A program made the translations under genes and the position numbers. Shown in pieces: positions 1-12,185 of a DNA stretch of 64,000 nt (the first letter of the stretch is position 1; each line of letters starts with the position of its first letter). The notes under the pieces are model-generated. The model was not told the DNA's origin. It worked only from the letters and a program-made list of their open reading frames with translations, and ran no database searches. Origin of the DNA: Cladocopium goreaui (lineage: Eukaryota; Sar; Dinophyceae; Suessiales; Symbiodiniaceae); the NCBI GenBank assembly GCA_947184155.2, contig CAMXCT020000278.1, positions 1-64,000 on the forward strand. The letters are read 5' to 3'.

Positions 1-2211
1 ATAGTGTCGTTCCATTCATTGGTGAGTGCAAAAGATACTGGGTTCACTGCTTGCTGAGCAATAGCTCGCTGATGTAGCGCTCGAATCGCCCGTTGATGTT
101 CATCCAAATCTTCCGGAGGAACCCTCCTGCGGACTTTCCTGTCTGGGAAGTTTCGTTCCCGCAGGTTGGCTTGCAAGGCATGTCCCGCTACATAAACTGC
201 AGGTTGCTGGAATAAAACACGCTCTGCAAATCTGTTGAGATGCACTGTCCATTCAGCAAACATATGGCTGTGTGACAGTTGATTCCTGAGTCGCGCTACC
301 GTTTGATGCAGGCTCCCATTGGTATGCCACAATCGCAAAAGACTGTAGTTGGAAGGCCAATCAAGTGGGCACAGTGTGGCTGTTTCTTTCCATTTTTCAG
401 GTGTAAGCCCTTCTTGAGAAGGTATGATCACTTCCAGAGTAGTGCGAGTCGGTCCCAGTGGTTGGAGACCTCGCATCATGTATGGTTCAACGAGCCCTGA
501 GGTGTATCCATGGATGAGCTCCTGGAAACATCCAGCCATTTGAAAGTCTTCATCCAATCCAAGACGAAAACCAGGCATGTTTTTGGCAGCAAATTTTACT
601 GCTTGGAGCAGCTGCTTTGCTCCTTCCACTGGAGTCTCGTCACAGGAACGTTTCGGGCACGCGATGTTGATTTCTTAGTGGTTTCTGCGCATTCTCAGGG
701 GCATTCTCGAGAAGTTTGGGAGCAATTTTGCTGGCCCAGCTAGCCGGGAACCATGCCAATAGGGCAGAGGCACCACTCGTAAGGTCCACTAGCCCAGTAG
801 TGCGTCGATGCGGCCGATCTGTGACCAGGACTTTTACTGGGCCACTCGGCGCTCGACTCCGGTTCATCTCAGAGCTCTCTCGGGCCGAGCCGATGAGTTC
901 AGACAGGATGGGCCGAAACCAGTACGTGGCATACAACAGGCATTCAGTTTCTGGAGTCACCATGGACTCAGCTAATCTCATCAACGTGCTCATCGCCTGG
1001 GCAAGTTTTTCTGCCAATCGAATTGTGAGAGCCCTTGCCGTCTGCAGGAGGACATCCTCCACACTGGCACTTTGCCCGCGCAACCACAGTTCACAGGCCA
1101 CACTTAGCAAGATGCGCGCAAACTTTTCTTGGATGGCAGTCAAAGACAACGTCAATCTCGCCTGTAGCCACAGCGGCGGGAGAATCCCAAGGTTTTCGGG
1201 TATGCAAAACGGGTTTCCGTTAGGTTGGACATTAGTAATCAAGATTGCTAGCTGGTCAGCTGCACTCACGATTTCGTCTTCAGAGGGGTCCTCAGCTGCA
1301 TCAGGTATGGGTGGGCACCACGCAACTGTAGGGTCTTCTGGATCACTCTCATCATCGGTAGACCCGGTAGAGGCTGCTTCCTCATCCGAGGAAGGGTCAT
1401 TCACTGTGTCTCCTGCACCCTCGGGGCTTGCAAATTTCATGGACCCTGGATCAAACTGGCGATCCAATGTGTCCAAGAGGTCCGGTTGCAACCGATGGGC
1501 ATCGAAGTAGTGGATACCTGGTATTACGACGAGTTGTCGATCCTGTATACCCACGTGAAAGAAGACCTTGTGGCCTCGATGTCGATGAACAAGCGCTGGG
1601 GACCCATTGTAGGCTGCACACAGCCAGAGAGGAGATCTGTACCCATCAGCAGCATAACCATACAAGTATTCACGATCAATCGAGCAGGGGAAGAAGCCAC
1701 TGGTCGTTAGCACATGGTCACGTGTGCGAGACTCCAGCGCTGCAAGGACATCAGGGGGAAGGCGCAACTTGTCTCTGCATGCCACAACCAACCGATATCG
1801 TCGCCACACTCGCGTGCCATTGATGGTCACTATCATGGCAATAGCAAGAGGGGGTTTATCTTGGGAAATAAACGGTGCCACTAATCCCCATTCCATTATA
1901 GCAATTTTGTCGGTGGGGTAGGCCGTAGGGCCATGGTACTGGATGTCTCGGCCTTTCAGCGTGAAGTAGCCATAATGATAAACTCCTATTGTCTGAGCCA
2001 TGCCAATCATGCCTGCCATATCGAGAGGCGAGACAATATAGGTATGTTCAATGGCTCTTGTGAGCGCTACAGTTGCTCTTCCATAGCAGTCCTCACGCTC
2101 GTCTGCTGATGCATCCCTACGTCCTCCACTTAGAAACCCGACACCTGTTTGAACAATGACCGCAATGCGCGCTGTCGCCCCTGCAGCAGAGGAGGTGGTG
2201 GAAATTCTCCG
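1..2211 (-). pseudogene. Helicase copy A, C-terminal part (motif VI onward), runs off window edge
   Basis: This is the C-terminal part of a superfamily 1 helicase-like protein. It aligns along its length with copy B (9147-12185). The block ARIAVIVQTG and the helicase motif VI-like stretch VALTRA are visible near 2050-2170. An acidic linker and a long C-terminal domain of unknown role follow. One reading frame runs from the insert at 2212 down to a stop near 640. Homology then continues in another frame down to base 1, ending in residues matching the last part of copy B, so there is a frameshift near 660. The true C-terminus lies outside the window. The helicase assignment is firm; the biological role is unknown. 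Confidence 0.75.
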
Positions 2212-3285
2212 CTTGGTACCTTTGGGCTCCCGGTGCAGGGCCACGCCAAAAAGGCGAAAACCACGCAGAAGCATGGCCCCCCGCAAGCACCAGGCGCACC
2301 CTGGGGCGGTACCCTTTCCACACCATGCGCCGATGGCCAACCCAGGACGGATCCACTCACCGGGTGACAAGGAGAGAGATCCACTCACCGAGTGACGTGG
2401 AAACCGTGCGGACACGGAGACCATTCATTTCACCCAAGATGATCACTCCTCAAGGGACGTGGAACACAGAAACCAAATGTCACCACACAAGATGATCACC
2501 ACCATACCCAAGTAAAGCCAACGCATGATGCCCCCATAGGTTCCCGGACTCCAGCAGATACCGGAGAAGACGATCCAAGAAAGGAGTGGAAAGTCTTAGT
2601 CACCTTTTCAGTGACCCCAGTCCCTATGGAGCACAGCTCGGACCTTAGAGCCAAAAACAAGGTCCTTACTGTGGCCAGACTGTACATTGAGCCCACTCTC
2701 CCCGAAGGATGAGAGTGAACCGGTCGGTGACCCAGTCGTTAGCGATCCCATGTATCCCAGGGGGATACACCTGTCTTGCGACAGGACCCTAACACTGTTA
2801 GGGAGGAACCGACGGTCTTGTCCACCGCGAGCTTAGCTACCCAACGATGAATATTGACCGTTAGCCAACGGGTTGCCCCGTTGACCCCTCCTCGAGACAA
2901 GTCCCCAAGTCTCTAAGAGGTTCACCGACCTTGCCTGTTCCCCCGTGTCATCATTGGGTGTTGCTACCCTAGACACAAGGTAAGGTGAGACCCGTCGGTC
3001 CCGTACCACGTGTGTACCGATCGGTCCGGGAGAACCCCGAGATACCGCACGATCACCCAAGGATGTGCGCAAACACAAACGAGGGTGTGACATGAGGAGC
3101 AACCCAACATGTCAACACACGCCGACTAGGGGGTACCAAGGTACCGTGTTAATTCACGGTTCGCTAGGGACGGGGGCCTTCAGCAACTCCCCTGCGCTAT
3201 ATACTAGTTTAACGTCCCCCCCGGACCCTCTCGGGTCCACCTCCCCCTGTTCAGGCCATGGTATTGGGGACCCCATCCCCCTACC
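2212..3285. other. 1.07-kb insert splitting helicase copy A
   Basis: Copy B reads straight from FGGL to RIATTSS. In copy A the same codons are separated by about 1,070 bases. The insert has no convincing reading frame. Read on the gene strand it begins GGTAGGGGG and ends ACCAAG. A GT-AG intron would leave the exons out of frame, so an inserted repeat is more likely, but no clear terminal inverted repeat or target duplication is seen. Confidence 0.6.
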
Positions 3286-4976
3286 CAGCCCGCCATACCA
3301 CACGGACTGGAAGCCATGTTGGAGTAGCAAGTTATGCACCGCCGTACGGTTGCATAAGACAAGCAGCTGCGAGGTTGCCCCTTGTTGCAAATTGCGATAA
3401 TAGGTCTTCAGGTAGGTGCAGAAGGCAACAACATCCTCAACAGCAGCTCTGAGATCTTTAGGTGCATTCCACAGCACTGTCCGGAACCCTCCTTGTGTCA
3501 CAGTGGACTCATGTGGCACGAAGTGTCCAATGTAGATGTGATTGGGCTCATGGAGGACTAACTCAGGATATCGCACTGCAACGATTGCTTGGTAGGTCAG
3601 CATTGAGACCCGTGAGCTGTTAGGGAGGATGATACCCCACCGGTGAGGACCACATAACCCGGCTGCTTCAAGGGTTGTGGTGCACTCAGGTACTCCAAAT
3701 TCCTCTGGTGCTGTGGCAATCAGCAGGACTGCTAGAGCTGCAGCAATTAGGCTGCTGTGTGCGTCCAGCTGGCACGATATTCGGCAGTGAAGCACACGCC
3801 CCAGGGCAGGCAGCTCGTAATCTTGCGGAGTGGATGTCCATGGGCTACTATGCGACTTATTTGCGAGTCTCAGCAAACTGAAGAGATCAGACTCCGGATC
3901 TTGGCTCGCATCAGGCCAAAGCTGAGCTATAAGTGCTGCCATTCGTGCCGGCGGAAGATAGTCTCCTGACTTATCAAGTGCTCGGAGCCCTAACGGCCGT
4001 TGCAACAGTTTGCGACGATTGACAGCCGCTGCTCGGCCTTTTGACAGTCCGCCTGGAGTTTGCCTGTGATCGCCAATGAAAACAGTAAGGGTTGGTTGTT
4101 GAATGGCAGCGAGAGCTGCAATCTCATGGTAGTTGCCATACTGTTGACTTTCGTCCATGAAGGCAAGCCAGGTGCGAGAGATCCAATGGCTAAAACTGGA
4201 ATAGCGCATCGCCATTTCCGCCGTGGCCGAGCCACCTATTGCAATGAGTACATTCTTGTGAGCAAGCTCTTGATTGTGGGGGCGAGATCACTTAATTGAT
4301 CCGCAAGTGCTTTGGCAGCTACATTTTTCTTCCGTATAGATGATGGCAACAAAGTCCTTGAGTTCGCAGCTCAGGGCAATGAGCAAGACCGCAGGGACCG
4401 CGTTTTGCCAGCACCAAAGACCCCTGCAATACATAAGTCAGATCTTCCTGTCAGAATGGCCAGTAACAATGCAATTGAAACTGTCAAGACATGTCCATCA
4501 CCGTGGGCTGCTAGAGGAAGGAGATACTCACGGTAGTAACTGTCATGGGCCCCATCCATCGATATCGTGGCTGGTGTCAAAAACCGTTTCAAAATTCTGA
4601 CTAATGCATCAGTCAGCTGCGTTTTGCGCTCGCTGGCCATGCGGCGAACAGGTATATGCGGCTGCACGATGCCCATTGCCAATGGTAGGCGCGACTGGTT
4701 AGCTTGTGCAAACACTAAGAGTTCATGGCGGCTGCGTGTGTCTCCCAGAAAGGCTAGCTCCTCCCACACTACGGTCATGGACACGTAGTCTTCGATGGGT
4801 TTCGGCCAGTCCTGTGCAGGATCAAAGTAACTCATTGTTTTGAGATACTGGTCCAAAAGCAGCCCACAAAAGGTCCGAGCAATGGGTAGCGAGACGATAA
4901 CGAGCTCCAGCAACTTAGGGGCAATGCGCTTGATCGCTCGCTGAGCAGGGTTCTTACTGGTTCCGCTAGACATCAC
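3286..4976 (-). pseudogene. Helicase copy A, ATPase core (motifs I-III), frameshifted
   Basis: Read on the minus strand, this holds a Walker A motif (GVFGAGKT, near 4400), a DExx box (DESQQ, near 4150) and a motif III (GDHRQTPGG, near 4060). These spacings are typical of the UPF1-like branch of superfamily 1 helicases. The frame breaks just after Walker A; the segment that should carry motif Ia (near 4280-4370) continues in other frames. From 4215 to 3286 the frame is open and matches the upstream half of copy B. It lies in the same frame as the hydrolase-like part (5010-6104), separated by one stop codon. It is a decayed gene; the fold assignment is confident and the substrate unknown. Confidence 0.75.
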
Positions 4977-5009
4977 CTTTTCATGTACAAGTAATATGGC
5001 ACACCGCTG

Positions 5010-6104
5010 CTAAGTGTCTGGCAACTGGAGAACACCCAGTAGTGCTCTGCCCGCCATCACATTGGCTTCCAAGTTGCCTAGATTCCCAGCTTCACAGAGT
5101 TCTCGCGGCGAGGTCGTTGGAACATCCGACGGTGCACTAAAGAGCAGGAGCGGGGCACCATCAGTATGTAGGTGAATGACATGAAACCCAGCATACGCCT
5201 CATATTGGTAGGTGAGCTGCAAACGTGTTCCAGTTTGTCCTCGCTTCTTCTGCTGAGCAAGTTCCACGCTGACCCAGGGCTGGAGATGCTGGAGCTGCCG
5301 TCCCGCATGATAAGCGTCTAGTTGCGGAAGTACCATGTCCAGTAGGAAGATGAGGGTTCGTAATGAAAAACCACGCAGGAATTCCGCCAGTAGGTTGCGA
5401 ACCAGCAACCCACCCTCATCGTGGGATCCTCCCGGTGTGGGAATCATCGCAATCAGAACTGCTTGTAGGTCAGCTTCCGTATCAGGCTGACCATCCCGAA
5501 TGTCCCGTCCGTCAATGGGTATATTCTGTAGCTCCGTGTTCCCTTCTCCAGCTGCTACTAACAAAGCACTTAGAGTCGTCTTGAGGTGCTCAGGAAGGTT
5601 AAAGCTAACCCATGAGAGTACACGCAGCAATCCCTCGCACCGTACCCCATGTGGAATGACTTGTGGGGTGGTGATTTGTAATCTCTGAATTTCGTGGACT
5701 CCTTCATCAAGGTCAATGAAGAGCAAGTGGCCATAGGAGTGTTTGGCACGCCCACTCCATGTGGGGTGCCCTTCTATAAGAACAACCTGATAGTTAAATT
5801 CTGTCAGAGAGGCAGGTCTCCACACACATAGCCGGTCCTCCAGGCAGTGCATCAGTGTGACTCTGCGTTCGCCTGTGGCAAGTCGCAGCATCTCTGGCGG
5901 CGTCGCAATTGCAGCAACTTTAGTGAGGCCAGGGAACGCAGCAAATTCACTCAGGATCTCGTGGACTGCTAAGCCCGTATAGGACCCTGCCGAGAAACCA
6001 TACACGTTAATGTCCCTGCCACCTCTGGTAGTGACCAAGTGTGGAAAACATGACTTCAGAAAAAGCTGTTTACCTTGTGGATGGTAGCAACGGAAGATCT
6101 GCAT
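5010..6104 (-). pseudogene. Alpha/beta-hydrolase-like N-terminal part of helicase copy A
   Basis: A 364-residue open stretch carries GFSAGS (about residue 37-42), a nucleophile-elbow motif G-x-S-x-G as in lipases and esterases, after the strand-like DINVY. It ends at a TAG (5010-5012). Downstream codons continue in the same frame into the helicase part without another stop, so the two probably belonged to one long protein that acquired a nonsense mutation. The start used is the first ATG; repeat D1 begins only about 40 bases upstream. The hydrolase call rests on one motif and its context; a catalytic Asp/His pair cannot be assigned by eye. Confidence 0.5.
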
Positions 6105-6144
6105 AATTGCTGTTGACCAGGTTGGATGTGGTGGCCTGGCATGG

Positions 6145-7250
6145 GCAAGAGCACTAGAGCAGTGGCGCTTACCGCAACCGCAATTTTGACGCTGATGCTA
6201 GGAAAAGGACAACTGAGCGGACTTTTTGCAAGAATAATGGTGCACTGAAACTCACTCCAAACTGCAATGAGTAAGCTATGAGAGATGTCCTTGCCGGTTA
6301 TCTCTCACCGCCCTCTCACTTTGGTCGTTATTTAAGTGAACCAACCCAAGCCTGAGCGCCTTTGTCTCACTGTCATTTCATCTTGGACCGTGTTTCACTC
6401 TCCAGTTTCACTGCGGTAGTTCTTCTCACCACTTTCGTTGCGACCCGGCTTTGTCGGTGTTTGCTTCAAAGTGTCAGGATGAATGTCATGCCGTGAAGGC
6501 TGCTCTTTGTGATCTTGGGGATCCTGGCTGGAGGGATCCCTGGTTTCCGCATTGAGCTTTGTTGCTTCCTACACCCGTTGAAGTGGCCCATTGTGATTTT
6601 GGGGTTGGTTGTTTATTTCTATGGGCCTGCGTCAACATGGCAGACAAGTTGTCATTATGCATGTTTCGAGATGATACTGAGTTATCACCTTCTGCTTTTA
6701 TGGATCTTTTCACCCATAAACTGGTACTTGTCACGTCACCGCTCTTTGGTGTGTGTGGTTTTTGGTTGTTTGTTTCTGGTTTTGTTTGTTTGTTTGTTTC
6801 TTGTTGTTTTGCCGGGTTTTCTTGATGAGCGTGACAGTGCATAGGACTATGTATCGGTCCTCCACCAGTTTACTTTTGCGGCCGCTACAGCAATGGCCTT
6901 TGCGTGAGCTAATTAATCTATTAATCCTAATTGCAACATGCTCTCCAACATGTTGAACGACCTGGCGGAAGCCATGAAGGCGTTGGACGGAAAAAATATT
7001 CTTTGTCCCCCACCATTTTGATCATTTGGGGTCGTCATTTTCACTGGCGTATCTTTCCGTAGACGTGACAGGTGCACTGGTATCCCATCCTCCCAAGTGT
7101 ATGGTGGTTGGGCATGTTCTCTATGCTTGTGTGTCAGTCCGTAGACGTGACAGGTGCACTCGTGCTTCTCCTTTGCATGTTTTAGTTGCTTTCATTCGTG
7201 TTTTGTGCACGCTTCTTTTCCGTGTTTTTCTTTGCTTTGACCAGAATCCT
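6145..7250 (+). repeat. Repeat D, copy 1 (helicase-less form)
   Basis: It matches 8153-9145 (copy 2) over most of its length, from GCAAGAGCACTAG to the segment GACCTGGCGGAAGC followed by a short A run near 7000. Its final 200 bases (7040-7250) instead match the sequence downstream of helicase copy B (12380-12605). They include two copies of TAGACGTGACAGGTGCAC at 7060 and 7142. The unit therefore looks like an internally deleted derivative of the longer D2-helicase B-tail unit. No coding sequence is supported. Confidence 0.65.
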
Positions 7251-8152
7251 GCGCGAAAAACAAAGCCATCCACTAATTGCCCAAATGATGAAACCAGCCG
7301 AAAACATGCAGTAGCTCCGGTAGCCGTGATGAATCCTACACCGGTCAGTCCGTACAGTTTCAGTAAGCTACTAACCTTCTATGACCGTGGTTCTAAAGTC
7401 CTGTCACCATGGGGTACCCATGGTTGACCACTATCCACGTTGCTACTGATGTAGTAAGCATGCTTGGGTCAGTATTGAAAGGGAGGTGGTGGGGGAGTGG
7501 TTTTAATAACCTTTTTACGGGAGTTTGTTTGTTTTGTTTTACCTTACTTGTTGTTTGGTGGTGTAGCGCGATGTCAAAGTACATCTAGCCATGGTGCTCG
7601 TCGCCGTTTGACCTTTGTTCAACCAACACATAAACCGGCCAACTGACTTTCACCACACTTCCCCATGCCTTTCCTCAACAAAGGTTGCAACACTGTGAGT
7701 GATACACTGAACGCCCAGCGGCTCCACGTCCACTGAAGACCCTGAGTACAGCCTCGCCTAGAGGTATGGAACGACCGACTCCTATGAAAGATGCCGCTGT
7801 ACATCGCCTTGCAGTCCATTACTCAACTGACCCTATGCCAGGTCACTACCAGTGAAGTCGATGATGCCACCAAACTTCTGGAGAAGGCATGCCAGAAGCT
7901 TCAAGGCGTACAAAACATCCCATCCCAGAGGGTCACCGACCTTGAAGCGGCCATACGCCAACTTCACTAGATTGGCTGTATATTGGATAGTTGTACAATA
8001 TCTGCTAGTTACGAAGTATCCCAAGCGCAGAAAGCCATACTGCTTCTTGATCATACAGCCAAAGGAGCCAGCACGTCATCGGAAGAACTCAATGCACAGA
8101 TATCACCACGCACTGATGACGAGCACAATCTCCCATACCATGAAGACTACTT
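7251..8152. other. Gene-free spacer between repeat D copies
   Basis: No reading frame here has recognisable motifs. The stretch is mixed unique-looking sequence with T-rich patches near 7500-7560. Nothing more can be supported. Confidence 0.5.
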
Positions 8153-9146
8153 GCAAGAGCACTAGCACAGTGGTGCTTGCCGCAACCGCAATTGTGACTC
8201 TGATGCTTGAAAAAGGACAACTGAGCGGACCATTTGCAAGAGTAATAGTGCACTGAAACTCACTCCAAACTGCAATGAGTAAGCTATGAGAGATGTCCTT
8301 GCAGGTTATCTCTCACCGCCCTCTCACTTTGGTCGTTATTCAAGTGAACCACCCCAGGCACAGTGCCTTTCAGCATTCGTGGCAATGCACATGGATAACC
8401 CTTGCGAGTATGATGATTGGAAAAGCACTACTGAGCGGACTCTGAGTGTGCCCTGAGTGCCGTTGTCTCGCTGTCATTTTCACCTTAGACCATGTTTCAC
8501 TCTCCAGTTTCACTGCGGTAGTTCTTCTCACCACTTTCGTTGCGACCCGGCGTTGTCGGAGTTTGCTTCAAAGTGTCAGGGTGAAAGTCATGCCGTGAAG
8601 GCTGCTCTTTGTGATCTCGGGGATCCTGGGGGGGGGGATCCCTGGTTTCTGCATTGAGCTGTGTTGCTTCCCACACCCTCTGAATTGGCCCCTGTGGTTT
8701 TGTGGCGTTTCTTGTTTTGTTTGTTTCTTGTTGAGGGCCTGCGTCATCATGGCACACAAGATGTCATTATGCATGCATCGAGATGATACTAAGCTATCAC
8801 CTCCTGCTTTTATGGATCTTTTTCACCCATAAACTGGTACTTGTCACGTCACCGCTCATTGGTGTGTGTTGTTTTTGGTTGTTTGTTTCTGGTTTTGTGT
8901 GTTTGTGTTCTTTTTGTGTTTGGTGTTTTTGCTTTGTTTGTTTTTTGGTGTTTTGTTTTGTTTCCTTGATGAGCGTGACAGTGCATAGGACTATGTATCG
9001 GTCCTTCACCAGTTTACTTTTGCGGCCACTACAGCAACGGCCTTTGCGAGACTTAATTAATCAATTAATTCCAACTGCAACATGCTCTTGCACATGTTGA
9101 ACGACCTGGCGGAAGCCACGAAGGCGTCGGACGGAAAAAAAAAATA
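8153..9146 (+). repeat. Repeat D, copy 2, abutting helicase copy B
   Basis: This is a second copy of the repeat at 6145-7010, with an extra segment of about 100 bases near 8360-8450 and small indels in T/G-rich stretches. It ends in a run of A (9135-9144) directly followed by truncated helicase sequence. Long T/G-rich tracts make short spurious reading frames. Confidence 0.65.
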
Positions 9147-12100
9147 TCCAAGGGAAGGGCTGCAGCAGCGAACAGGCAGAAACTTCTCCACCGGCCCCTT
9201 GGACTACGAGCCTTAAATCGCCCTGGAGACTATTTGCCCCCTGCCCGGCTTACCAAGCTAGTTGCCCTCCTCTGGCCAGATGCGAGCCAGGATAACGACT
9301 CTAAAGTGGCTGGGCTACTTAACCTTGGCCAAGCACCACATACAGGAATTTGGACTCCTGAAGCAATTGCCCAACGCCTACCAACCTCACTGTTGCGCCT
9401 TTTCAGTGAGGAAACCCTGAGCCACCTGAATGTTAAGAGTTGCCTGATATCTGCAATATTAGCTGTCCTGCTTATTGCTACTGCACCAGAAGAATTTGGA
9501 ATCCCTGAGTGCACAACTACGGTCGAAGCAGCCGGCTTAAATGGTCCACATAGATGGGGCATCATACTGCCCAACAGTTCCAGGGTGTCCATGTTGACGT
9601 ATAAAGCCATCGTCGCAGTTAGATACCCGGAACTAGTGCTACATGATCAGAATCCCATCCAAATAGGCCATTTTGTCCCTCACGACCATACTGCCGAGCA
9701 CGGAGGTTTCCGCACAGTACTATGGGACGTACCCAGAGCTTCCAGAGACCTCCTGGCCGCCATCGAGGATATTGTAGTGTTTCTCAACTATCTTCAAAAG
9801 TGCTATCGGGACCTCAATCAAGGAGCGACAGCGCAGCTCTTGGTAATGTGTAATCGCACTGCGGTGCACACCCAACTTCTGCAGCATGGCTTTCAGGCAG
9901 CTTGGTTTGGAGGACTGAGAATAGCCACAACCTCGTCGGCAGCAGGGGCCACCGCGCGAATAGCAGTTGTTGTCCAAACAGGATGTGGTTTCTTAAGCGG
10001 GGGCCGCCGAGGGGCATCGCTAGAAGACAAAGAAGACTGTTTTGGGCGAGCCACTGTTGCGCTCACCAGAGCCATCAAACATACGTACATCGTCTCCCCC
10101 ATTGATATGGCGGGGCTGATTGGGATGGCTCAGACGCTTGCGGTTTATCACTATGGGTACTACACCCTCAAAGATAGACTTGTACAGTTTCATGAGCCCA
10201 GGCACGTGCCATCGGATGCAGAAGCGGTGCTTGAGTGGGGACTTAATACACCGTTTAATTCACAAGACAAACCGCCCCTTGCCATTGCTATGGTAGTGAC
10301 CTTGAATGGAGTGCGATCTCTGAGAAGGTATCGGCTGGTCATTGCACAGAAGTCAAAGTTGAGGCTTACGCCAGAAGTCACTGCAGCGTTAGCCTCTCAC
10401 AGTCGCGACCACCGCCTCACGGCGAGCAGTTTCTTTCCGTGTTCCATCGATAGAGAATACCTGTACGGCTATGCCGGCGATGGATATCGCTCTCCACTGT
10501 GGCTGTGTGCTTCCCATAATGGTTTTCCAGTTCTTGTACACAGGCTCAGAGGAAGCAAGATGTACTTTCATCAAGCCATCAAAGACCGGCGAATTTTGCT
10601 CATCCCAGGTATCCACTATTTTGATGCTCACCGACTACAACCACTGCTACTGCAAGCTCCTGCACTGCAAGTGCATATGAGAGAGAGCCCTCTGATAGGC
10701 CCTGAAGGGGCTGGCGAGACAGTGGATGATCCTTCGTCGGAGGAAGAGCGATCCACCACTGAAGGCGAATCTGAGGTCGAGGAAGTAGCCGATGAAGCGG
10801 ATACACCTCCTGAAGAACCATGGTGCCCACCAATCCCACCGGCCTTTGATGATCCTACGGAAATGGAAATCAAAGGTGCTGCGGACAAGCTGGCCACCAT
10901 GATGAACAGTTCGCAGCCTCAAGCCAATGTTTTCTTTCAGCCCGACAACCTAGGTGCTCTTCCACACCTGTGGCTGCAAGCCAAACTTACTATCTCCCTG
11001 ACGACCATGCAGGAAAAGTTTGCCCGCCTTTTCATGTCAATTGCGTCAGAACTGTGGCTTCGGGGGGCGATCGATACTGTTGAGGAGGTATTTGCACATG
11101 CTGCCCGTAGTTTCACGCTCCGGCTGGCTGAAACACTTTCGCAGTACATATGCTCGCTCACTCGAAGAGCAGAGTCTCTGGCTACTCCAGAGACGGAATG
11201 CCTGCTGTATGCCACCTATTGGTTTCGTCCAATTTTGTCTGAGCTAATTGGGGCAGCCAAAGAGAGTGCAGAAGTGAACCGAAAACGTGCCCCCAGTGGC
11301 CCTGTGAAAGTTGTCGTCACGAACCAGCCCCATTGTCACACCGGGGTCGACGTGGTCAGCGGGGCGTCGGCCTTACTGGCGTGGTTTCCGGCTAGTTGGG
11401 CCAGCAAGATTGCACCGTGTTTTTTAGGTGAAGCAGGCGGTGCCATCCAAGCCCCGCTAGAGGTTTCCTTCTCCTGCCCCCATCGAGTTTGTGAGGGGCT
11501 GCAGCGAGAAGCGGTTGATCAAGTACTGCAGGCAGTTAAATTCACTGACAAAAACGCTCCAGGATTGAGCCTTGCCTTGGACGAGGAATTCCAAGCAGCT
11601 GATTGCTTTTCGGAACTCATCCGAGGGTACACAATGGGTGTTGTAGAGCCCTACATCATGATGGGCCTGCACCCCACTGGACCCACGAGAGTCAACCTGG
11701 AAGTGATTGTACCATCCACCAAAGGACTTACTCCTGCAATGTGGAAGCAGACTGCTACCCTGTGCCCACTTGAGTGGCCGTCCAATTACAGCCTCCTGAG
11801 GTTGTGGCACACGCCCAAAAGTTTCCACCAGTACGCTGCCCAACTCAAGCAGCAAGTACAGCATCGCCATATGTTCACGCACTGGGAAGTCAACCGTGAG
11901 AAGTTAGCAAGCAGGGTGCTTTTCCTACGACCAGCCCACTACGTACCAGAAACGGTTCTGCAACAGCACGTGCGAGAGCGGACATTCCCTGATCGGAGAC
12001 TACGCAGAAGAGCACCAGATACTGACGTGGTTACTTTTCAGGCGAAATGCAATGAGTTACGGCTTCTGGCTGCAAGGGCAGAAAGGGCGAACCCTGTCTC

Positions 12101-12185
12101 CTTTGCGATTGGGAACAGCTGGAATGATACCCTCCGAGCAGACAAGCAACACCACCTCGAATACACTACACGAAGTCAGACATAG
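9147..12185 (+). CDS. SF1 helicase-like protein copy B, 5'-truncated but open
   Basis: An uninterrupted frame of about 1,012 codons starts exactly after the A run that ends repeat D2. Its first residues (SKGRAAA) match copy A just after motif III, so the hydrolase-like domain and motifs I-III are missing and it cannot be an active ATPase as it stands. No ATG lies near the break; the frame enters from the repeat. It keeps the motif V-VI region (TARIAVVVQTG, then VALTRA about residue 303), an acidic linker around residues 515-560, and a C-terminal region that is helix-rich by eye and of unknown function. The open frame despite truncation suggests recent origin. Large families of such helicases are common in dinoflagellate genomes; their host or mobile nature is not settled here. 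Confidence 0.7.
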   Translation, partial: SKGRAAAANRQKLLHRPLGLRALNRPGDYLPPARLTKLVALLWPDASQDNDSKVAGLLNLGQAPHTGIWTPEAIAQRLPTSLLRLFSEETLSHLNVKSCLISAILAVLLIATAPEEFGIPECTTTVEAAGLNGPHRWGIILPNSSRVSMLTYKAIVAVRYPELVLHDQNPIQIGHFVPHDHTAEHGGFRTVLWDVPRASRDLLAAIEDIVVFLNYLQKCYRDLNQGATAQLLVMCNRTAVHTQLLQHGFQAAWFGGLRIATTSSAAGATARIAVVVQTGCGFLSGGRRGASLEDKEDCFGRATVALTRAIKHTYIVSPIDMAGLIGMAQTLAVYHYGYYTLKDRLVQFHEPRHVPSDAEAVLEWGLNTPFNSQDKPPLAIAMVVTLNGVRSLRRYRLVIAQKSKLRLTPEVTAALASHSRDHRLTASSFFPCSIDREYLYGYAGDGYRSPLWLCASHNGFPVLVHRLRGSKMYFHQAIKDRRILLIPGIHYFDAHRLQPLLLQAPALQVHMRESPLIGPEGAGETVDDPSSEEERSTTEGESEVEEVADEADTPPEEPWCPPIPPAFDDPTEMEIKGAADKLATMMNSSQPQANVFFQPDNLGALPHLWLQAKLTISLTTMQEKFARLFMSIASELWLRGAIDTVEEVFAHAARSFTLRLAETLSQYICSLTRRAESLATPETECLLYATYWFRPILSELIGAAKESAEVNRKRAPSGPVKVVVTNQPHCHTGVDVVSGASALLAWFPASWASKIAPCFLGEAGGAIQAPLEVSFSCPHRVCEGLQREAVDQVLQAVKFTDKNAPGLSLALDEEFQAADCFSELIRGYTMGVVEPYIMMGLHPTGPTRVNLEVIVPSTKGLTPAMWKQTATLCPLEWPSNYSLLRLWHTPKSFHQYAAQLKQQVQHRHMFTHWEVNREKLASRVLFLRPAHYVPETVLQQHVRERTFPDRRLRRRAPDTDVVTFQAKCNELRLLAARAERANPVSFAIGNSWNDTLRADKQHHLEYTTRSQT

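Noticed and set aside
716-1510. 264-codon plus-strand ORF
   Set aside because: It is the antisense shadow of the helicase A C-terminal frame, which matches copy B.
2212-3285. Ordinary GT-AG intron in helicase A
   Set aside because: Joining at any GT and AG near the ends leaves the exons out of frame with copy B.
1-12185. Helitron rep-helicase
   Set aside because: The motifs are UPF1-like (DESQQ, GDHRQTP, VALTRA), and no Rep HUH motif or Helitron end is seen.
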